Assembly (NCBI GenBank): GCA_017557605.1
Contig: JAFYYJ010000024.1
Span: forward strand, 1 to 50,489
DNA from: Salinivirgaceae bacterium
GTDB taxonomy: Bacteria > Bacteroidota > Bacteroidia > Bacteroidales > SZUA-534
Reading direction: 5' to 3'
DNA: 50,489 bases
Position numbers and translations under genes: made by a program
Notes under the pieces: model-generated
The model's input: only the letters and a program-made list of their open reading frames with translations
What the model was told of the DNA's origin: nothing
The model's database searches: none
Part shown: positions 7,845-17,679 of the stretch, in pieces
Position numbering within the stretch: the stretch's first letter is position 1
Layout: each line of letters opens with the position of its first letter

Positions 7845-7892
7845 AGAAACGCAAGCAATTGATTAAAGCCCACTTGTTTGCGTTTCTTTTTT
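7845..7892 (+). terminator. Rho-independent terminator after tRNA-Arg
   Basis: The 14-base arms AGAAACGCAAGCAA and TTGTTTGCGTTTCT pair with a single G-T wobble and are followed by five further T residues. It begins four bases after the tRNA 3' end. Confidence 0.85.
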
Positions 7893-7897
7893 AGCAT

Positions 7898-8833
7898 CTA
7901 AAACACCATTTCGTATTCAGCAAAGATTCGGCTCACGGCTTGTTCAAACGCTTGCCAGTCTTTCGCTTCCCTAAGTTGTGAGAAAACCTCATTCTCAAGT
8001 TTGAACGCTTTCGAGAAATATTTCCATAACTCCTTAAGACGATTGAAACTTCCACGAGTGCCACGCTCAAAATACCAGTTCTGAATGTCAAGACAAAACT
8101 CACGGAACCTTGCCGGCTTATCGCCACACTCCTCACCTTTTATCTGCAACCCAATAAAAGGATTGGCTACAGCCCCCCTGCCAATCATAAAACCCTTCAA
8201 ATTAGGAAGTTGGATATCTTGAACATCCGAAACCGAAAAAATATCGCCATTGTAAACCACCTCGTTTCTCGATTTTGACGCTCCGGCAATAAAAGTGGTG
8301 CGGTCGGCATCGCCCGAATACTGTTGTTCCGCTGTCCGCGCATGCACAATCAGTTCGCTTATTTCGAAACAATTAAACATTTCAACTATTTCGGGAAATT
8401 CCTCTGTTGTGTTGTATCCGAGCCTGATTTTCACAGATAATTTCGGTTTCAGTTTTGGCAAAACAGCTTCCAAAAGTGCTTTTGTGTTTTCCAAATCACG
8501 CAACATAGCCGCTCCCCTATTCCGCTCTGTAACGAACGGCTGCGGGCAACCCATATTCCAATTCACCTTCTGGCTGCCCAATTCGTAAAATTCGTTGGCG
8601 AAATGCACAAATCCAACAGCGCTATTGCTGAGTAGCTGTGGCACAATTATTTCACGGTTATCGATGCCGGCCAACCGTTGCCGCAAAACACGTCTGTGCG
8701 CAAGCGATTTCTCATCGGCAAGCATATACGGCAGAAACATCTCGTCGAAACCGCCAATTTTTGAAAGGAAATTGATAAACGGAATGTCTATCAAGCCAAG
8801 CATTGGAGCCAACTGAACTGTCTTGACCGACAT
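7898..8833 (-). CDS. dus: tRNA-dihydrouridine synthase
   Basis: A 311-residue FMN-dependent enzyme of the Dus family, which reduces uridine to dihydrouridine in tRNA D-loops. The N-terminal LAPMLGLIDIPF is the FMN-barrel start. NMGCPQPF...GAAML holds the catalytic Cys (about 96), and VHARTAEQQYSG holds the conserved His/Arg of the active site. MIGRGAVANPF near the C-terminal end of the barrel binds phosphate. It is the last gene of a minus-strand operon, 3 bp after the T9SS cargo gene. Subfamily (A, B or C) is not certain. Confidence 0.9.
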   Translation of the reverse strand: MSVKTVQLAPMLGLIDIPFINFLSKIGGFDEMFLPYMLADEKSLAHRRVLRQRLAGIDNREIIVPQLLSNSAVGFVHFANEFYELGSQKVNWNMGCPQPFVTERNRGAAMLRDLENTKALLEAVLPKLKPKLSVKIRLGYNTTEEFPEIVEMFNCFEISELIVHARTAEQQYSGDADRTTFIAGASKSRNEVVYNGDIFSVSDVQDIQLPNLKGFMIGRGAVANPFIGLQIKGEECGDKPARFREFCLDIQNWYFERGTRGSFNRLKELWKYFSKAFKLENEVFSQLREAKDWQAFEQAVSRIFAEYEMVF

Positions 8834-8836
8834 AAG

Positions 8837-10243
8837 CTACGGATAGATAACGTTAACCGCACCTTTCCGTTCTATCTTTTGGCCACTGTGCAGTTTGATA
8901 TTCAGATAATAGACATAGCCGCCCGCCGACACATAACTTCCACCACAAGTACCGTCCCAACGCTCCTGCGGATTTGTTGTGGAAAAGACTCGACCGCCAT
9001 ATCTGTCGAACACCACAAACTCAAAATCAGATATTTGCGCGCTCACAATAACTGGTCCGAAAGTATCATTCAGACCATCGCCATTGGGAGTGAAAGCATT
9101 TGGCAGAAAAACATCGGGTTGGCGCTCAACACAAACCGTGTTCGATGTACTCAATCGGTCGTCTACTTTGGCCTCAACGCGGAAACAAAAATTTTGCGCA
9201 CGGTCATCGGCCAAATCACTAAAGTTCAATTCAATGTAGGTTTCCGTCGCTGTTGCTACTTCCGATTCCATACCGCCGTCAACAGCACAGAACAGCCTAT
9301 ATTGCTCGGTGTTCGAAAGTGAGCGGTTCCATTTCAGCTGTGCAACCCCTTCCACAGCATCAGCCTCTATCACAATAGGTTGCACAGCGTCCGCCGAGTA
9401 TAGTGGGTCACCGCAAAAATCTCTTGCCACAAGAGTGAAAACAGCGCTTGCGTTATCGGCATCGAACGTGAAAACCGGCTGCAAAAGGTTTGTTATCAAA
9501 CTATCATTCAATATATTATCTAAACTCTGTACCACAGAATAACCTTGCAAGTCGGCAGCTGTATCGATGCGGCAATGCAACTCAACCGCACCCTGGCGGT
9601 TCAGCACCGTATCTATGCTAATGAGCGATTTATCAGGCTGACGTGGGTTAAAAGTGGTGTATCTTATTATGTTTGAAAACGATTTTTGGCCGTTCGTCAA
9701 GTTTGCGACAATCATAAAATTGTAGTCGGTGCCTGGCTCAAGTTCGCTGGTAACGAATGTTGTGTCTTCTGTCGCTCCCAACAGGTTGTACTTCGCGCCC
9801 GAAACGCACCCGAAAACTGAATAATCGCTGACATCAGTCCCGATATACGCCGACCAATTAATTGTCAATGACTTACGACACTTGTCATAATCGCCGGCCT
9901 TCAAAAAAACAGTTTGGTGGAAAGTACTCAACGGCGAATCTGTCTGTCCTGGCACTGAGGTCGAAATAGCATAGCGCTCGCTCCTTTCAACCGGATGCGC
10001 CTTGACATCAGTGTACGTGCGGTTCTCAGACGAGGCTTCGTTTACAACCGCAATATCGTTCCACTGGGCGTCCCATTTATATATGGTATATGACTGGTCG
10101 GAAGAAACGGTAGTCGCCTGCCAACGGATTACGACCTTGCTTGTTGATGATGTATCGACACTAATACATTCGATATCAGCATATTGATTTTGCGCGAAAA
10201 CCGCACACGGCAACAAGGTCAATATTGCGGCAAGGCGTGACAT
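8837..10243 (-). CDS. T9SS-exported protein with FN3-like repeats and type B (CHU_C) sorting domain
   Basis: A 468-residue secreted protein: signal peptide MSRLAAILTLLPCAVFA, then several fibronectin-III-like beta domains, then a C-terminal gliding-motility-type sorting domain of about 90 residues (FLPNAFTPNGDGLND, FDRYGG, WDG, AGGYVYYL). Such domains direct export through the type IX secretion system and surface attachment or release. The gene is only 3 bp from both argH and dus and so is presumably co-transcribed with two housekeeping enzymes, an odd partnership. The ligand or role of the FN3 part is unknown. Confidence 0.85.
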   Translation of the reverse strand: MSRLAAILTLLPCAVFAQNQYADIECISVDTSSTSKVVIRWQATTVSSDQSYTIYKWDAQWNDIAVVNEASSENRTYTDVKAHPVERSERYAISTSVPGQTDSPLSTFHQTVFLKAGDYDKCRKSLTINWSAYIGTDVSDYSVFGCVSGAKYNLLGATEDTTFVTSELEPGTDYNFMIVANLTNGQKSFSNIIRYTTFNPRQPDKSLISIDTVLNRQGAVELHCRIDTAADLQGYSVVQSLDNILNDSLITNLLQPVFTFDADNASAVFTLVARDFCGDPLYSADAVQPIVIEADAVEGVAQLKWNRSLSNTEQYRLFCAVDGGMESEVATATETYIELNFSDLADDRAQNFCFRVEAKVDDRLSTSNTVCVERQPDVFLPNAFTPNGDGLNDTFGPVIVSAQISDFEFVVFDRYGGRVFSTTNPQERWDGTCGGSYVSAGGYVYYLNIKLHSGQKIERKGAVNVIYP

Positions 10244-10246
10244 CAG

Positions 10247-11602
10247 TTATTTTACAAGTTTCGCAACCGCTGCGTCAACCGATTCAAAATCGAAAGATGC
10301 TGCAACATCAGCGAACTTGCGGTCAATCTGGTCGTTACACAAGTTTCCGATGCTACCCTCATGTGTATGATTAATGCTTGTCTCAGGCTTGAATTTGCCA
10401 TTCTTTATATCGAAAGCCACCTGTTTGTATGCGTCGCGGAACGGAACGCCCGACAGCACAAGCTTATTGACCACCTCAACGCTGAAAGCCAATTGATATT
10501 TCGGCTCGTTCATGATACCCTTCTTCACCTCGGTGTTTTTCAGCATCAGCTCAGCCAAAATCAAACACTCTTTCAAATCAGATATTACAGGAATTATCTG
10601 TTCCTTAAGCAATTGCAAGTCACGGTGATAACCCGAAGGAAGGTTTGAAATTGTAAGTGTAAGGTCGGTTGGCAGCGCTTTTATACGATTGCACTTGCCG
10701 CGCACTAGTTCCCAAACATCGGGGTTTTTCTTGTGCGGCATTATCGACGAACCAGTTGTAAACTCATCAGGGATATGCACAAAACCAAGGTCTTGCGAGT
10801 TATACATACACATATCCATTGCCATGCGGCCAAGAGTCTGTGCAATAGCGGCCATTGCAAAGCTCAAATCCTGTTCCGTTTTTCCGCGTCCCATCTGCGC
10901 ATACACAACATTGTAACTCAAGTCGCTGAAACCGAGCAATTTGGTTGTCATTGTACGGTTAAGCGGAAACGATGAGCCATAGCCTGCAGCCGAGCCAAGC
11001 GGATTTTGATTGATAATGCGATAAGCCGCGCTCAGCAAACGCAAATCATCGGTCAGGCTCTCGGCGTATGCGCCAAACCACAATCCGAACGATGACGGCA
11101 TAGCCACCTGCAAATGGGTATAACCAGGCATCAAATCATCTTTATGCTTGTTGCTCAATGCTATAAGCGTCTTATAGAGATTGCTTACCAACGAGAAAAT
11201 TTGCTTAACCTCATGCCGCAGATAAAGTTTCATATCGACAAGCACCTGGTCGTTTCGCGAGCGGCCGCTATGCACTTTCTTGCCCATATCACCAAGCGAG
11301 CGGGTAAGCATCAGCTCCACCTGCGAATGTATGTCCTCAACATCGTCTTCGATTTTCAGTTTTCCGGCTTCGGCAACAGCATAAATCTTTTTCAGCTCGG
11401 CCAGCAGCGTGTCAAGCTCCGACTTTTCAAGCAACCCGATGCTTTGTAGCATGGTTATATGAGCCATTGTACCCATAACATCGAATGGCGCAAGAAATGC
11501 ATCCATCTCTCGGTCACGGCCAACAGTGAACTGTTCAACAAGTTTGTTCGTCTCTATCCCTTTGTCCCAAAGTTTGGTGGGTTTACTATTACTCGAGTTC
11601 AT
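10247..11602 (-). CDS. argH: Argininosuccinate lyase
   Basis: A 451-residue enzyme that splits argininosuccinate into arginine and fumarate, the last step of arginine synthesis. Landmarks are HSGRSRND (about 111-118), GYTHLQVAMP (160-169) and the superfamily signature GSSIMPHKKNPD (284-295), which carries the catalytic Ser loop. Length is normal. It leads a three-gene minus-strand operon with the T9SS cargo protein and dus; no other arginine genes lie in the window. The start ATG 11602 gives a short N-terminal tail before the conserved region. Confidence 0.95.
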   Translation of the reverse strand: MNSSNSKPTKLWDKGIETNKLVEQFTVGRDREMDAFLAPFDVMGTMAHITMLQSIGLLEKSELDTLLAELKKIYAVAEAGKLKIEDDVEDIHSQVELMLTRSLGDMGKKVHSGRSRNDQVLVDMKLYLRHEVKQIFSLVSNLYKTLIALSNKHKDDLMPGYTHLQVAMPSSFGLWFGAYAESLTDDLRLLSAAYRIINQNPLGSAAGYGSSFPLNRTMTTKLLGFSDLSYNVVYAQMGRGKTEQDLSFAMAAIAQTLGRMAMDMCMYNSQDLGFVHIPDEFTTGSSIMPHKKNPDVWELVRGKCNRIKALPTDLTLTISNLPSGYHRDLQLLKEQIIPVISDLKECLILAELMLKNTEVKKGIMNEPKYQLAFSVEVVNKLVLSGVPFRDAYKQVAFDIKNGKFKPETSINHTHEGSIGNLCNDQIDRKFADVAASFDFESVDAAVAKLVK

Positions 11603-11672
11603 CTATCTCTTTTTTAATCAATTAAAAGCAACAATAAAGGCAAAAGCGAATCTGCTTCTGCACCAACAGGCA

Positions 11673-11680
11673 CAAAAATA
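11673..11680 (-). promoter_or_regulatory. Promoter -7 element upstream of argH
   Basis: Minus-strand TATTTTTG matches the Bacteroidota consensus TAnnTTTG about 70 bases before the argH start. No good -33 TTTG is visible. Confidence 0.45.
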
Positions 11681-11954
11681 ACAAAGTGGAGCGAAAAATG
11701 TAAAAAGATTGTGCGATTAGGCAGCTGTTGAGGTGTTGGCAACTTCCGGCTTTGCCGTAATATGTGAAAGCTGGCGTGCTGTTTTTACACAAAACGCTGA
11801 TGCTGAATTATATGCATCGCAAACAAAATCAAAAACAGCTAAAAACAAAAGTGTCAAACGTACTATCATCCCTCAAAAATTTAACGCTTCAAAAGTATGA
11901 TTTTAGTGGTTGCGGGCTGCCCGAATTTGACAAAGCGACCAATAATATACACCA

Positions 11955-12001
11955 GTAAAAATGGCCGATTCCCTATTCGCTTTGCGAGAGAAACCGGCCA
12001 A
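11955..12001 (-). terminator. Terminator-like hairpin after the propeller/PP2C gene
   Basis: On the minus strand TTGGCCGG...CGGCCA arms form a GC-rich stem with mismatches further in, followed by five T residues. It lies about 40 bases past the stop at 12042. Confidence 0.55.
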
Positions 12002-12041
12002 TAAAACTACGGGATAAAACCGCTATAAAATGCGAAGCTGA

Positions 12042-15000
12042 CTATATTCTCAATCCGAACAACACAACGTCATCGGTCTGATGGTCAGCCGGACCGCGCC
12101 AAGCCTCGTATGTGGTATTCAGAATCTCCTTCTGCTCCGCCATAGGTTTCTGGTGTATTTCGACCAAAAGCTCGCGCAGGTGCTTGCTCATGAACTTACG
12201 CCCCGATTCAAAACCGAACTGGTCTTGGAATCCGTCGGAGAATGTATAGAGACAATCGCCTTTCTTAACTTCCAAATCGACGCGCTCAAACGGGTCAAGT
12301 TTTGCATAAATACCAACAGGCATCTTGCTTGCCTTTATCACCTGAGCCTCACCATCGCGGATAAGGACAAGCGGGTTGTTGGCTCCGGCAAACGACAATG
12401 TCATTGTTGTCTCGTTGAGCACATACATCGCCACGTCCATACCGTCCTGACTACGGTCTTTCTTCTCTCCGTCCGGGTTATCCTCATCGGTACGCTGACG
12501 CAGACTTGTTATAATAGCCTCGCGCAATTTATTCAATATCATATCAGGACTGAGCTCCGGCCCGACAATGTAATTGAGGTTTGTCATACCAAGCATGCTC
12601 ATAAATCCACCAGGCACACCGTGACCCGTACAGTCGGCCACAATGCTCACCTTATAATCGCCAAACTGACCAAACCAATAGTAGTCGCCACTCACCACAT
12701 TACGCGGCTTGTAGAGTAGGAAGTGGTCGGGGAAAATGCGGTCGATAGTAGCATCAGGAGTAAGCAGTGCACGTTGAATGCGGCGCGCATAGTTGATACT
12801 CGACTGAATCTCATCTTTCTGCTTCTCTATCTCATCTTTCTGTTGCTCGAGCTGAACGTTCTGTCCGCGAATTTCCTCGGTTGCCTCAGCAATCTTCTGT
12901 TCCAGTCGTTTCTTCTCCTCAATGAGTCGGCGGGTGTTCCACTTAACAATTCCGTAAACCAGAGCTACCAATATTATCACATATAATATATATGCCACAA
13001 TGGTGCGATAGAATGGCGGTTTGATACGGAAAGTGTACTCTGCCACATTGCTCTCAACACCGTAAATATTCCGTGCCTTAACCATGAAGGTGTAAAGGCC
13101 TTCGCTAAGGTTGTTGCGAGTAACCTCGGTACGGTTCGACCATTTCGACCATACTTTTTCCGCGCCCTTCAGCATTGTAGAATATTCGGTACGCTCTGGC
13201 TCCTCATAGAATGTGGCGCTGTATGTTATGTCAAGGTTACGCTGGCTGTATGGCAGCACAATTTCTTGTTTCAGATTCTGCACCAACGATAATTTGCCTT
13301 CCTCGTCGGCAAAAGCACCGTTGAAAATCAATTCGCTACCATTAGCGATAACACTGCGGACATGAACATTAAACGGTGATGTGCTGCTTGTTGGCCTCTC
13401 GCAGGCATACGGTTTCTCTGTGTGATAACAATACAGGTTGTTTGATGCTCCAATCCAGATAGAACCTTCAGAATCGACATAGACAGCATCGGCCCATTTG
13501 TTAGGCAGACGCTTGAACGGTGCGTCGAATACCTTATAACCTCCCGTACCATCGGCTTGGGCTATCTCTACCCAGTTGTGACTTCTACGACGGCAGCTCA
13601 TCACAAAACCGTCGCCATACTCCTGTATGCGGTAAACACCCTTGGTGGTATCAGCTGTAAACTCTCCGAAATAGGTTGAACGGACAAAACTTTGTGTCGA
13701 GTCGCAGAACTCCATAATTCCATCAGCGGTGCAGAAGAACAAGTGACCGCGCATAAATTTAATATTCACCTGCTCAGTGTTTATTCCGTCCTCCTCATCG
13801 TAGGTGTAAACTGTATCCTGTCCGTAAGGAAACATCATAATTCCTTGCTGCTCAGGATTAGTCCATAAATTGCCTTGTGCATCCTCGCTCATATACGATA
13901 GTGCGCCAGTTACTTGTTTAAAGCGAGCGGGTTTCTCTTCTGTCCAACCCTTATCTGAATACTTATATATAGACAAACCAAAACTTGTTGCTAAATACAA
14001 TATATCTGGGTCGACTCGTGATTGTGTAAAATATGATACGCTACCCAAATCAAGTTTGTTGTCACTCATTTTCACTTTTTCAGCTTTAATTCCTTTTATC
14101 TCATACAAACCACTCTGTGTGGCACATAACAATTTCGAACGGTTTGTCCCCTTAATTTTGAATTCCATTAATGCAAACGCACTCGTTTCAATCCCATCGA
14201 CAGGATTAAACACCATGAAATCTTCTTGGTTACGCATTTTATAAAAAACCCCATTATAAGTGGAAACGTACAAAACCCCATTATGCTCAATAACATCGGT
14301 GATAGTGGCGCTTAATCCGTTAGCCTCATTCGAAACTCGTATCGGACTGCCTATCTCAGCCTTGACCACACCTAAATTCAACGTTCCCCACATCATTCCC
14401 GTGCTTGAAACATACGAGTTTATACCGATATTATCGATAAGCCCGTTTGTCGGATTCAGCGCCGATGTGAAATTCAACAGTGTATCAGTAAGTACAAAAG
14501 TAAAATCGTTTGACGATATGAATGACAACACATACCCTCGTGGTGTTTTTGTAACTGAATATAATGTGTATGGTGATGAATCTTTAAAGGATTGTGATTT
14601 GAACTTTTTATGGTCTTTTGTCTTGATATTATAAATGTACGCAACACCATTTCCGAATAAGATGTATTCATTATCGTTTAACTGGTGGGTTCGTATAAGT
14701 CCAGCAGGTTGTTTGTCTTCATCAAGCACCTGCGAACCTGTAAACACATTTGTTAAACCTCCTACCAGACTTCCGCAATACAGAGTGTCATTCATTAAGA
14801 ATGAACGTGTGCTTAAATCTGATTTCTGGTATACGCCCTCAAGTTGTCCGTCGGAATAAACAAAATCGTACTCATACGAGCTAAAATAAACTTTGCCTTT
14901 ATGACAATAAACATCTTGTATCGCTGTAAAAATAACACTGTCGGGAACTTGTTCTGAAAGCGAGTTGTAGGTCAAATTACCAATCGAATCGGGAGCGATG

Positions 15001-15302
15001 TATCCGAACTGATTAGTTGCACCAACATAAAGAACACCATCTTCGCCTAAGGCAAGTGAATAGACGTATGATGTGTTTGGTATTTCTATCGAACGCCAAG
15101 TGGTTCCATCGTATTCCAAAACCGCTTGGTAATTAGCCACATAAATAAAACCGCGGTTGTCTTGCACAACAGCCCAGTTCTGGTCTTCGGCATTATAAAC
15201 CTCAGGTGGATAACATGTTACAAAAGGATTACCATATTTGTTGATTTGGGCATTCGCTCCCAATGCCAAACATATTGTCAATAATGATATTAATCTCCTC
15301 AT
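12042..15302 (-). CDS. Sensor protein: beta-propeller + Y_Y_Y + TM + coiled coil + SpoIIE/PP2C phosphatase
   Basis: A 1086-residue protein. Signal peptide 1-19 is followed by a periplasmic ligand-binding beta-propeller to about 640, a Y_Y_Y domain (about 690-755), one TM helix (about 760-782), a Q/E/K-rich coiled coil (KQKDEIEKQKDEI) and a cytoplasmic SpoIIE-type PPM phosphatase. The phosphatase metal ligands are visible: VSGDYYW, VADCTGHGVPG, DGMDVAM and TFSDGFQDQ. It resembles hybrid two-component sensors in which the kinase is replaced by a Ser/Thr phosphatase, and would dephosphorylate an unknown partner, perhaps an anti-anti-sigma protein. None is encoded nearby. The 22903 gene is a paralogue in its output half. 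Confidence 0.88.
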   Translation of the reverse strand: MRRLISLLTICLALGANAQINKYGNPFVTCYPPEVYNAEDQNWAVVQDNRGFIYVANYQAVLEYDGTTWRSIEIPNTSYVYSLALGEDGVLYVGATNQFGYIAPDSIGNLTYNSLSEQVPDSVIFTAIQDVYCHKGKVYFSSYEYDFVYSDGQLEGVYQKSDLSTRSFLMNDTLYCGSLVGGLTNVFTGSQVLDEDKQPAGLIRTHQLNDNEYILFGNGVAYIYNIKTKDHKKFKSQSFKDSSPYTLYSVTKTPRGYVLSFISSNDFTFVLTDTLLNFTSALNPTNGLIDNIGINSYVSSTGMMWGTLNLGVVKAEIGSPIRVSNEANGLSATITDVIEHNGVLYVSTYNGVFYKMRNQEDFMVFNPVDGIETSAFALMEFKIKGTNRSKLLCATQSGLYEIKGIKAEKVKMSDNKLDLGSVSYFTQSRVDPDILYLATSFGLSIYKYSDKGWTEEKPARFKQVTGALSYMSEDAQGNLWTNPEQQGIMMFPYGQDTVYTYDEEDGINTEQVNIKFMRGHLFFCTADGIMEFCDSTQSFVRSTYFGEFTADTTKGVYRIQEYGDGFVMSCRRRSHNWVEIAQADGTGGYKVFDAPFKRLPNKWADAVYVDSEGSIWIGASNNLYCYHTEKPYACERPTSSTSPFNVHVRSVIANGSELIFNGAFADEEGKLSLVQNLKQEIVLPYSQRNLDITYSATFYEEPERTEYSTMLKGAEKVWSKWSNRTEVTRNNLSEGLYTFMVKARNIYGVESNVAEYTFRIKPPFYRTIVAYILYVIILVALVYGIVKWNTRRLIEEKKRLEQKIAEATEEIRGQNVQLEQQKDEIEKQKDEIQSSINYARRIQRALLTPDATIDRIFPDHFLLYKPRNVVSGDYYWFGQFGDYKVSIVADCTGHGVPGGFMSMLGMTNLNYIVGPELSPDMILNKLREAIITSLRQRTDEDNPDGEKKDRSQDGMDVAMYVLNETTMTLSFAGANNPLVLIRDGEAQVIKASKMPVGIYAKLDPFERVDLEVKKGDCLYTFSDGFQDQFGFESGRKFMSKHLRELLVEIHQKPMAEQKEILNTTYEAWRGPADHQTDDVVLFGLRI

Positions 15303-15479
15303 TCTGCGATTCGTTTAGAAATCCATTATTTATCAAAAAACACGTAAAATTATAAAAGTATCACAACTATTTTCACCTATTAATAATGAAAATGGATATT
15401 TTTTTCAAAGAGTTACACACCGCACAAACAGCTATCAATCAAAAAGTTGATGATATCAAACCAAGATTGGCGTATTTTT

Positions 15480-17591
15480 TCAATCATAGAACGGCCAACG
15501 GATACCGTAACTGAACGAGACTTTCGAGGTCGGATAATGTGGGGCAAGGAAGAACTCGCGGTCGCCAAATAAATCGTAATTGATGTGATGTCCGCAGATG
15601 AAAAACCTCACTTGTTTGATGCGGACATTCAAGAACGCCCCCACAAAAGGATAATTGCCTATTTCAACATCGTCCTGATTATGGAAAAGCGCGGTTGCCG
15701 GACAATAAGCCGGGGCATTGTATTTGGTCCAGAAACTCATGTCGAGGCCAAGTTGGAAAAACAAGCGGCCATTGGTTGCCTCAAAATGCAGCTCACGCTC
15801 GTAATACAGCGCCTCGTATGCCGTCAGGGTGGCAAGCGGCAATATGCGGCTGTCACTTGTTGTCTGATAGTTGATGCGACTCACAAGGTTGAATCCAGCT
15901 CCCGACAAATGGTTTCGCAGCTGTATGTCGGCCACCGAAACGGCTGAATTAGCCTGCTCCGGATTGCAACTGGTATTCAGATAGATATAGTTGGATAACA
16001 ATGCATAATTGCCAGCCACAGTGGTACGAAAGCTGGGAATGTCAAGTTGTGCATTTATTTTGGCTGTAATCGGACGTTTGCTGAAATCTTTCTGCCATTT
16101 GAAATGATTCGACTGATAATCAGTTATAAAGCAATCAGGTTTACTCTGTTCAAAAAGAACATTGGCCGACACCGAAACAGGCTTCTCCCCTTTCGAGAAA
16201 CGCTGTGTAACCTCGCCTTTCAACGTAAAATCGCCCATTTTGTATCCTGCATAATACTGCCGATAACTACCAGAGAATGTAAGCAATCCGGAACGTGTGC
16301 GATACAATCCCGCCTCAATGTAGCCGCTTGTCTTGGTTGTCGAGCGCGTGTTTGCAAAAAGCGTATCGACGTTAAAATAATAGTAACGCGCCTTGTGCAA
16401 ACCCAAAGCACCGTAAAGCCCGAACGGCGCATACGGATTTTTTATCTCTTCCAAATTCAACCTCAACTGATGAATCTGGTCGGAATAAGAGCAAGAGTCG
16501 TAAGTCGCCCGCCCCGAATAATTGTGCTCGTATACTGGTAGCGAATCTTTGGTTATCGCATTGAAATACTTCTTATTAGCATCAACATAATATTTGCGGC
16601 TGAACTGACGTTTGAAAGTATATTGCAGACTGAACCAATAGCCGCCGGTGTCAACTGTGTCAGACTCCTTAGCCCGCACAAAACCAACCTTTTGGTCGAT
16701 AAACCACTGACGGTCTTTGATATACGTCTTTGCATCTGTCAGGCGAACGGCTATCTCCTTGGGATTCATTACACTATCGGTTATGAAATAGTCATCGGTA
16801 ACACCGCCGTTTTCCTCAACATTGATGCGAGTAAATGTCCATGCGGCATGCGTGGCCAGCCGCCCCTGAATGAACGACGCGCCAAGACTTCCTGCATTGT
16901 TTTTTGTTTTCTGCTCAACAAACTCGCCGTCACCGCCATACGAATCATATTTGAAAAATAGATTCAAACCGCGTGTAACATTTTGAGTATGAAGCAAGTG
17001 AACAATCTGTTCATCTTTCATTCCACCGTCGTAACCAAATAGTGTGAATGGCTTTTTAACATTATAAAACTCCTCAGTCTCAGCCTGATGCATATACGGA
17101 GTAAACGACTGCAAGAACAAGAACCGCGTAGGCTCATTGGGCGCAAAAAACTCATGACTGTTGACTGCCGTTCCAAGCTGATGCAGATACGATGTAACGC
17201 GCCCCTCATAGTTTGCTGGCCTGTGCAGATTGAGCATATACAACGATGAGTCGTAGGTACTCATATCGAAATCGTAAGTGTTTGGATTATAGCGCCATTT
17301 ATGAATCCTCAGCGAGTCTTTATCAATAAACACCTTGCGATAAAGACAATATCTTGATGTGTCGCGGACGGGTTTGGGTGGAACGCTGTCGATGCTAACC
17401 GTGTCGGCAAGAGCCAGCGAGTCGCGCAAAGTTGAATCGCTCACCACTCCCAAAGTGTTGATGAGTGTGTCGCGTCCCGTGCCGTCGGTTATGCCGCTGA
17501 CGAACAAACTGTCGGCCGTCTGCGCCTGAGCCATCGCTGGCAGCGCGAACAAAATCAGCAAAACCGCAATCCTTCCAATGATTTTTAACAT
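15480..17591 (-). CDS. Putative porin (Porin_10-like outer-membrane barrel)
   Basis: A 703-residue protein with a clear signal peptide (MLKIIGRIAVLLILFALPAMAQAQ), a Ser/Asp-rich linker, then alternating beta strands to an aromatic C-terminus (RWPFYD), the pattern of an outer-membrane barrel. Features such as the repeated aromatic strands and the conserved start (YNPNTYDFDMSTYDSSLYMLNLHRP) fit the Bacteroidota putative-porin family. It is monocistronic as far as visible. A near-perfect promoter -7 element lies so close to the ATG that the transcript may be leaderless. Confidence 0.7.
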   Translation of the reverse strand: MLKIIGRIAVLLILFALPAMAQAQTADSLFVSGITDGTGRDTLINTLGVVSDSTLRDSLALADTVSIDSVPPKPVRDTSRYCLYRKVFIDKDSLRIHKWRYNPNTYDFDMSTYDSSLYMLNLHRPANYEGRVTSYLHQLGTAVNSHEFFAPNEPTRFLFLQSFTPYMHQAETEEFYNVKKPFTLFGYDGGMKDEQIVHLLHTQNVTRGLNLFFKYDSYGGDGEFVEQKTKNNAGSLGASFIQGRLATHAAWTFTRINVEENGGVTDDYFITDSVMNPKEIAVRLTDAKTYIKDRQWFIDQKVGFVRAKESDTVDTGGYWFSLQYTFKRQFSRKYYVDANKKYFNAITKDSLPVYEHNYSGRATYDSCSYSDQIHQLRLNLEEIKNPYAPFGLYGALGLHKARYYYFNVDTLFANTRSTTKTSGYIEAGLYRTRSGLLTFSGSYRQYYAGYKMGDFTLKGEVTQRFSKGEKPVSVSANVLFEQSKPDCFITDYQSNHFKWQKDFSKRPITAKINAQLDIPSFRTTVAGNYALLSNYIYLNTSCNPEQANSAVSVADIQLRNHLSGAGFNLVSRINYQTTSDSRILPLATLTAYEALYYERELHFEATNGRLFFQLGLDMSFWTKYNAPAYCPATALFHNQDDVEIGNYPFVGAFLNVRIKQVRFFICGHHINYDLFGDREFFLAPHYPTSKVSFSYGIRWPFYD

Positions 17592-17595
17592 AGCG

Positions 17596-17604
17596 GCAAA
17601 GATA
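17596..17604 (-). promoter_or_regulatory. Promoter -7 element TATCTTTGC abutting the porin start
   Basis: A perfect match to TAnnTTTGC on the minus strand, ending only 4 bases before the ATG at 17591. The expected transcription start would fall at about the start codon. Confidence 0.5.
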
Positions 17605-17679
17605 GTTATCGCAGCGAAAGATTAAAAGGCAATTATAAAGGCATAAGTTGATAAGGCATAAGACAAAGTTCCTATGAAA

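Larger units (their letters stand above)
11603..12041. other. Gene-free interval between argH and the sensor phosphatase
   Basis: It holds the argH promoter element and a minus-strand terminator. The rest is AT-rich sequence with no coding signal I trust; a 64-codon plus-strand frame at 11764 has no recognisable protein character. Confidence 0.6.

Noticed and set aside
11764..11958. 64-codon plus-strand frame in the argH upstream gap
   Set aside because: No family resemblance, no promoter or signal peptide, and it runs into a terminator belonging to the minus-strand gene.
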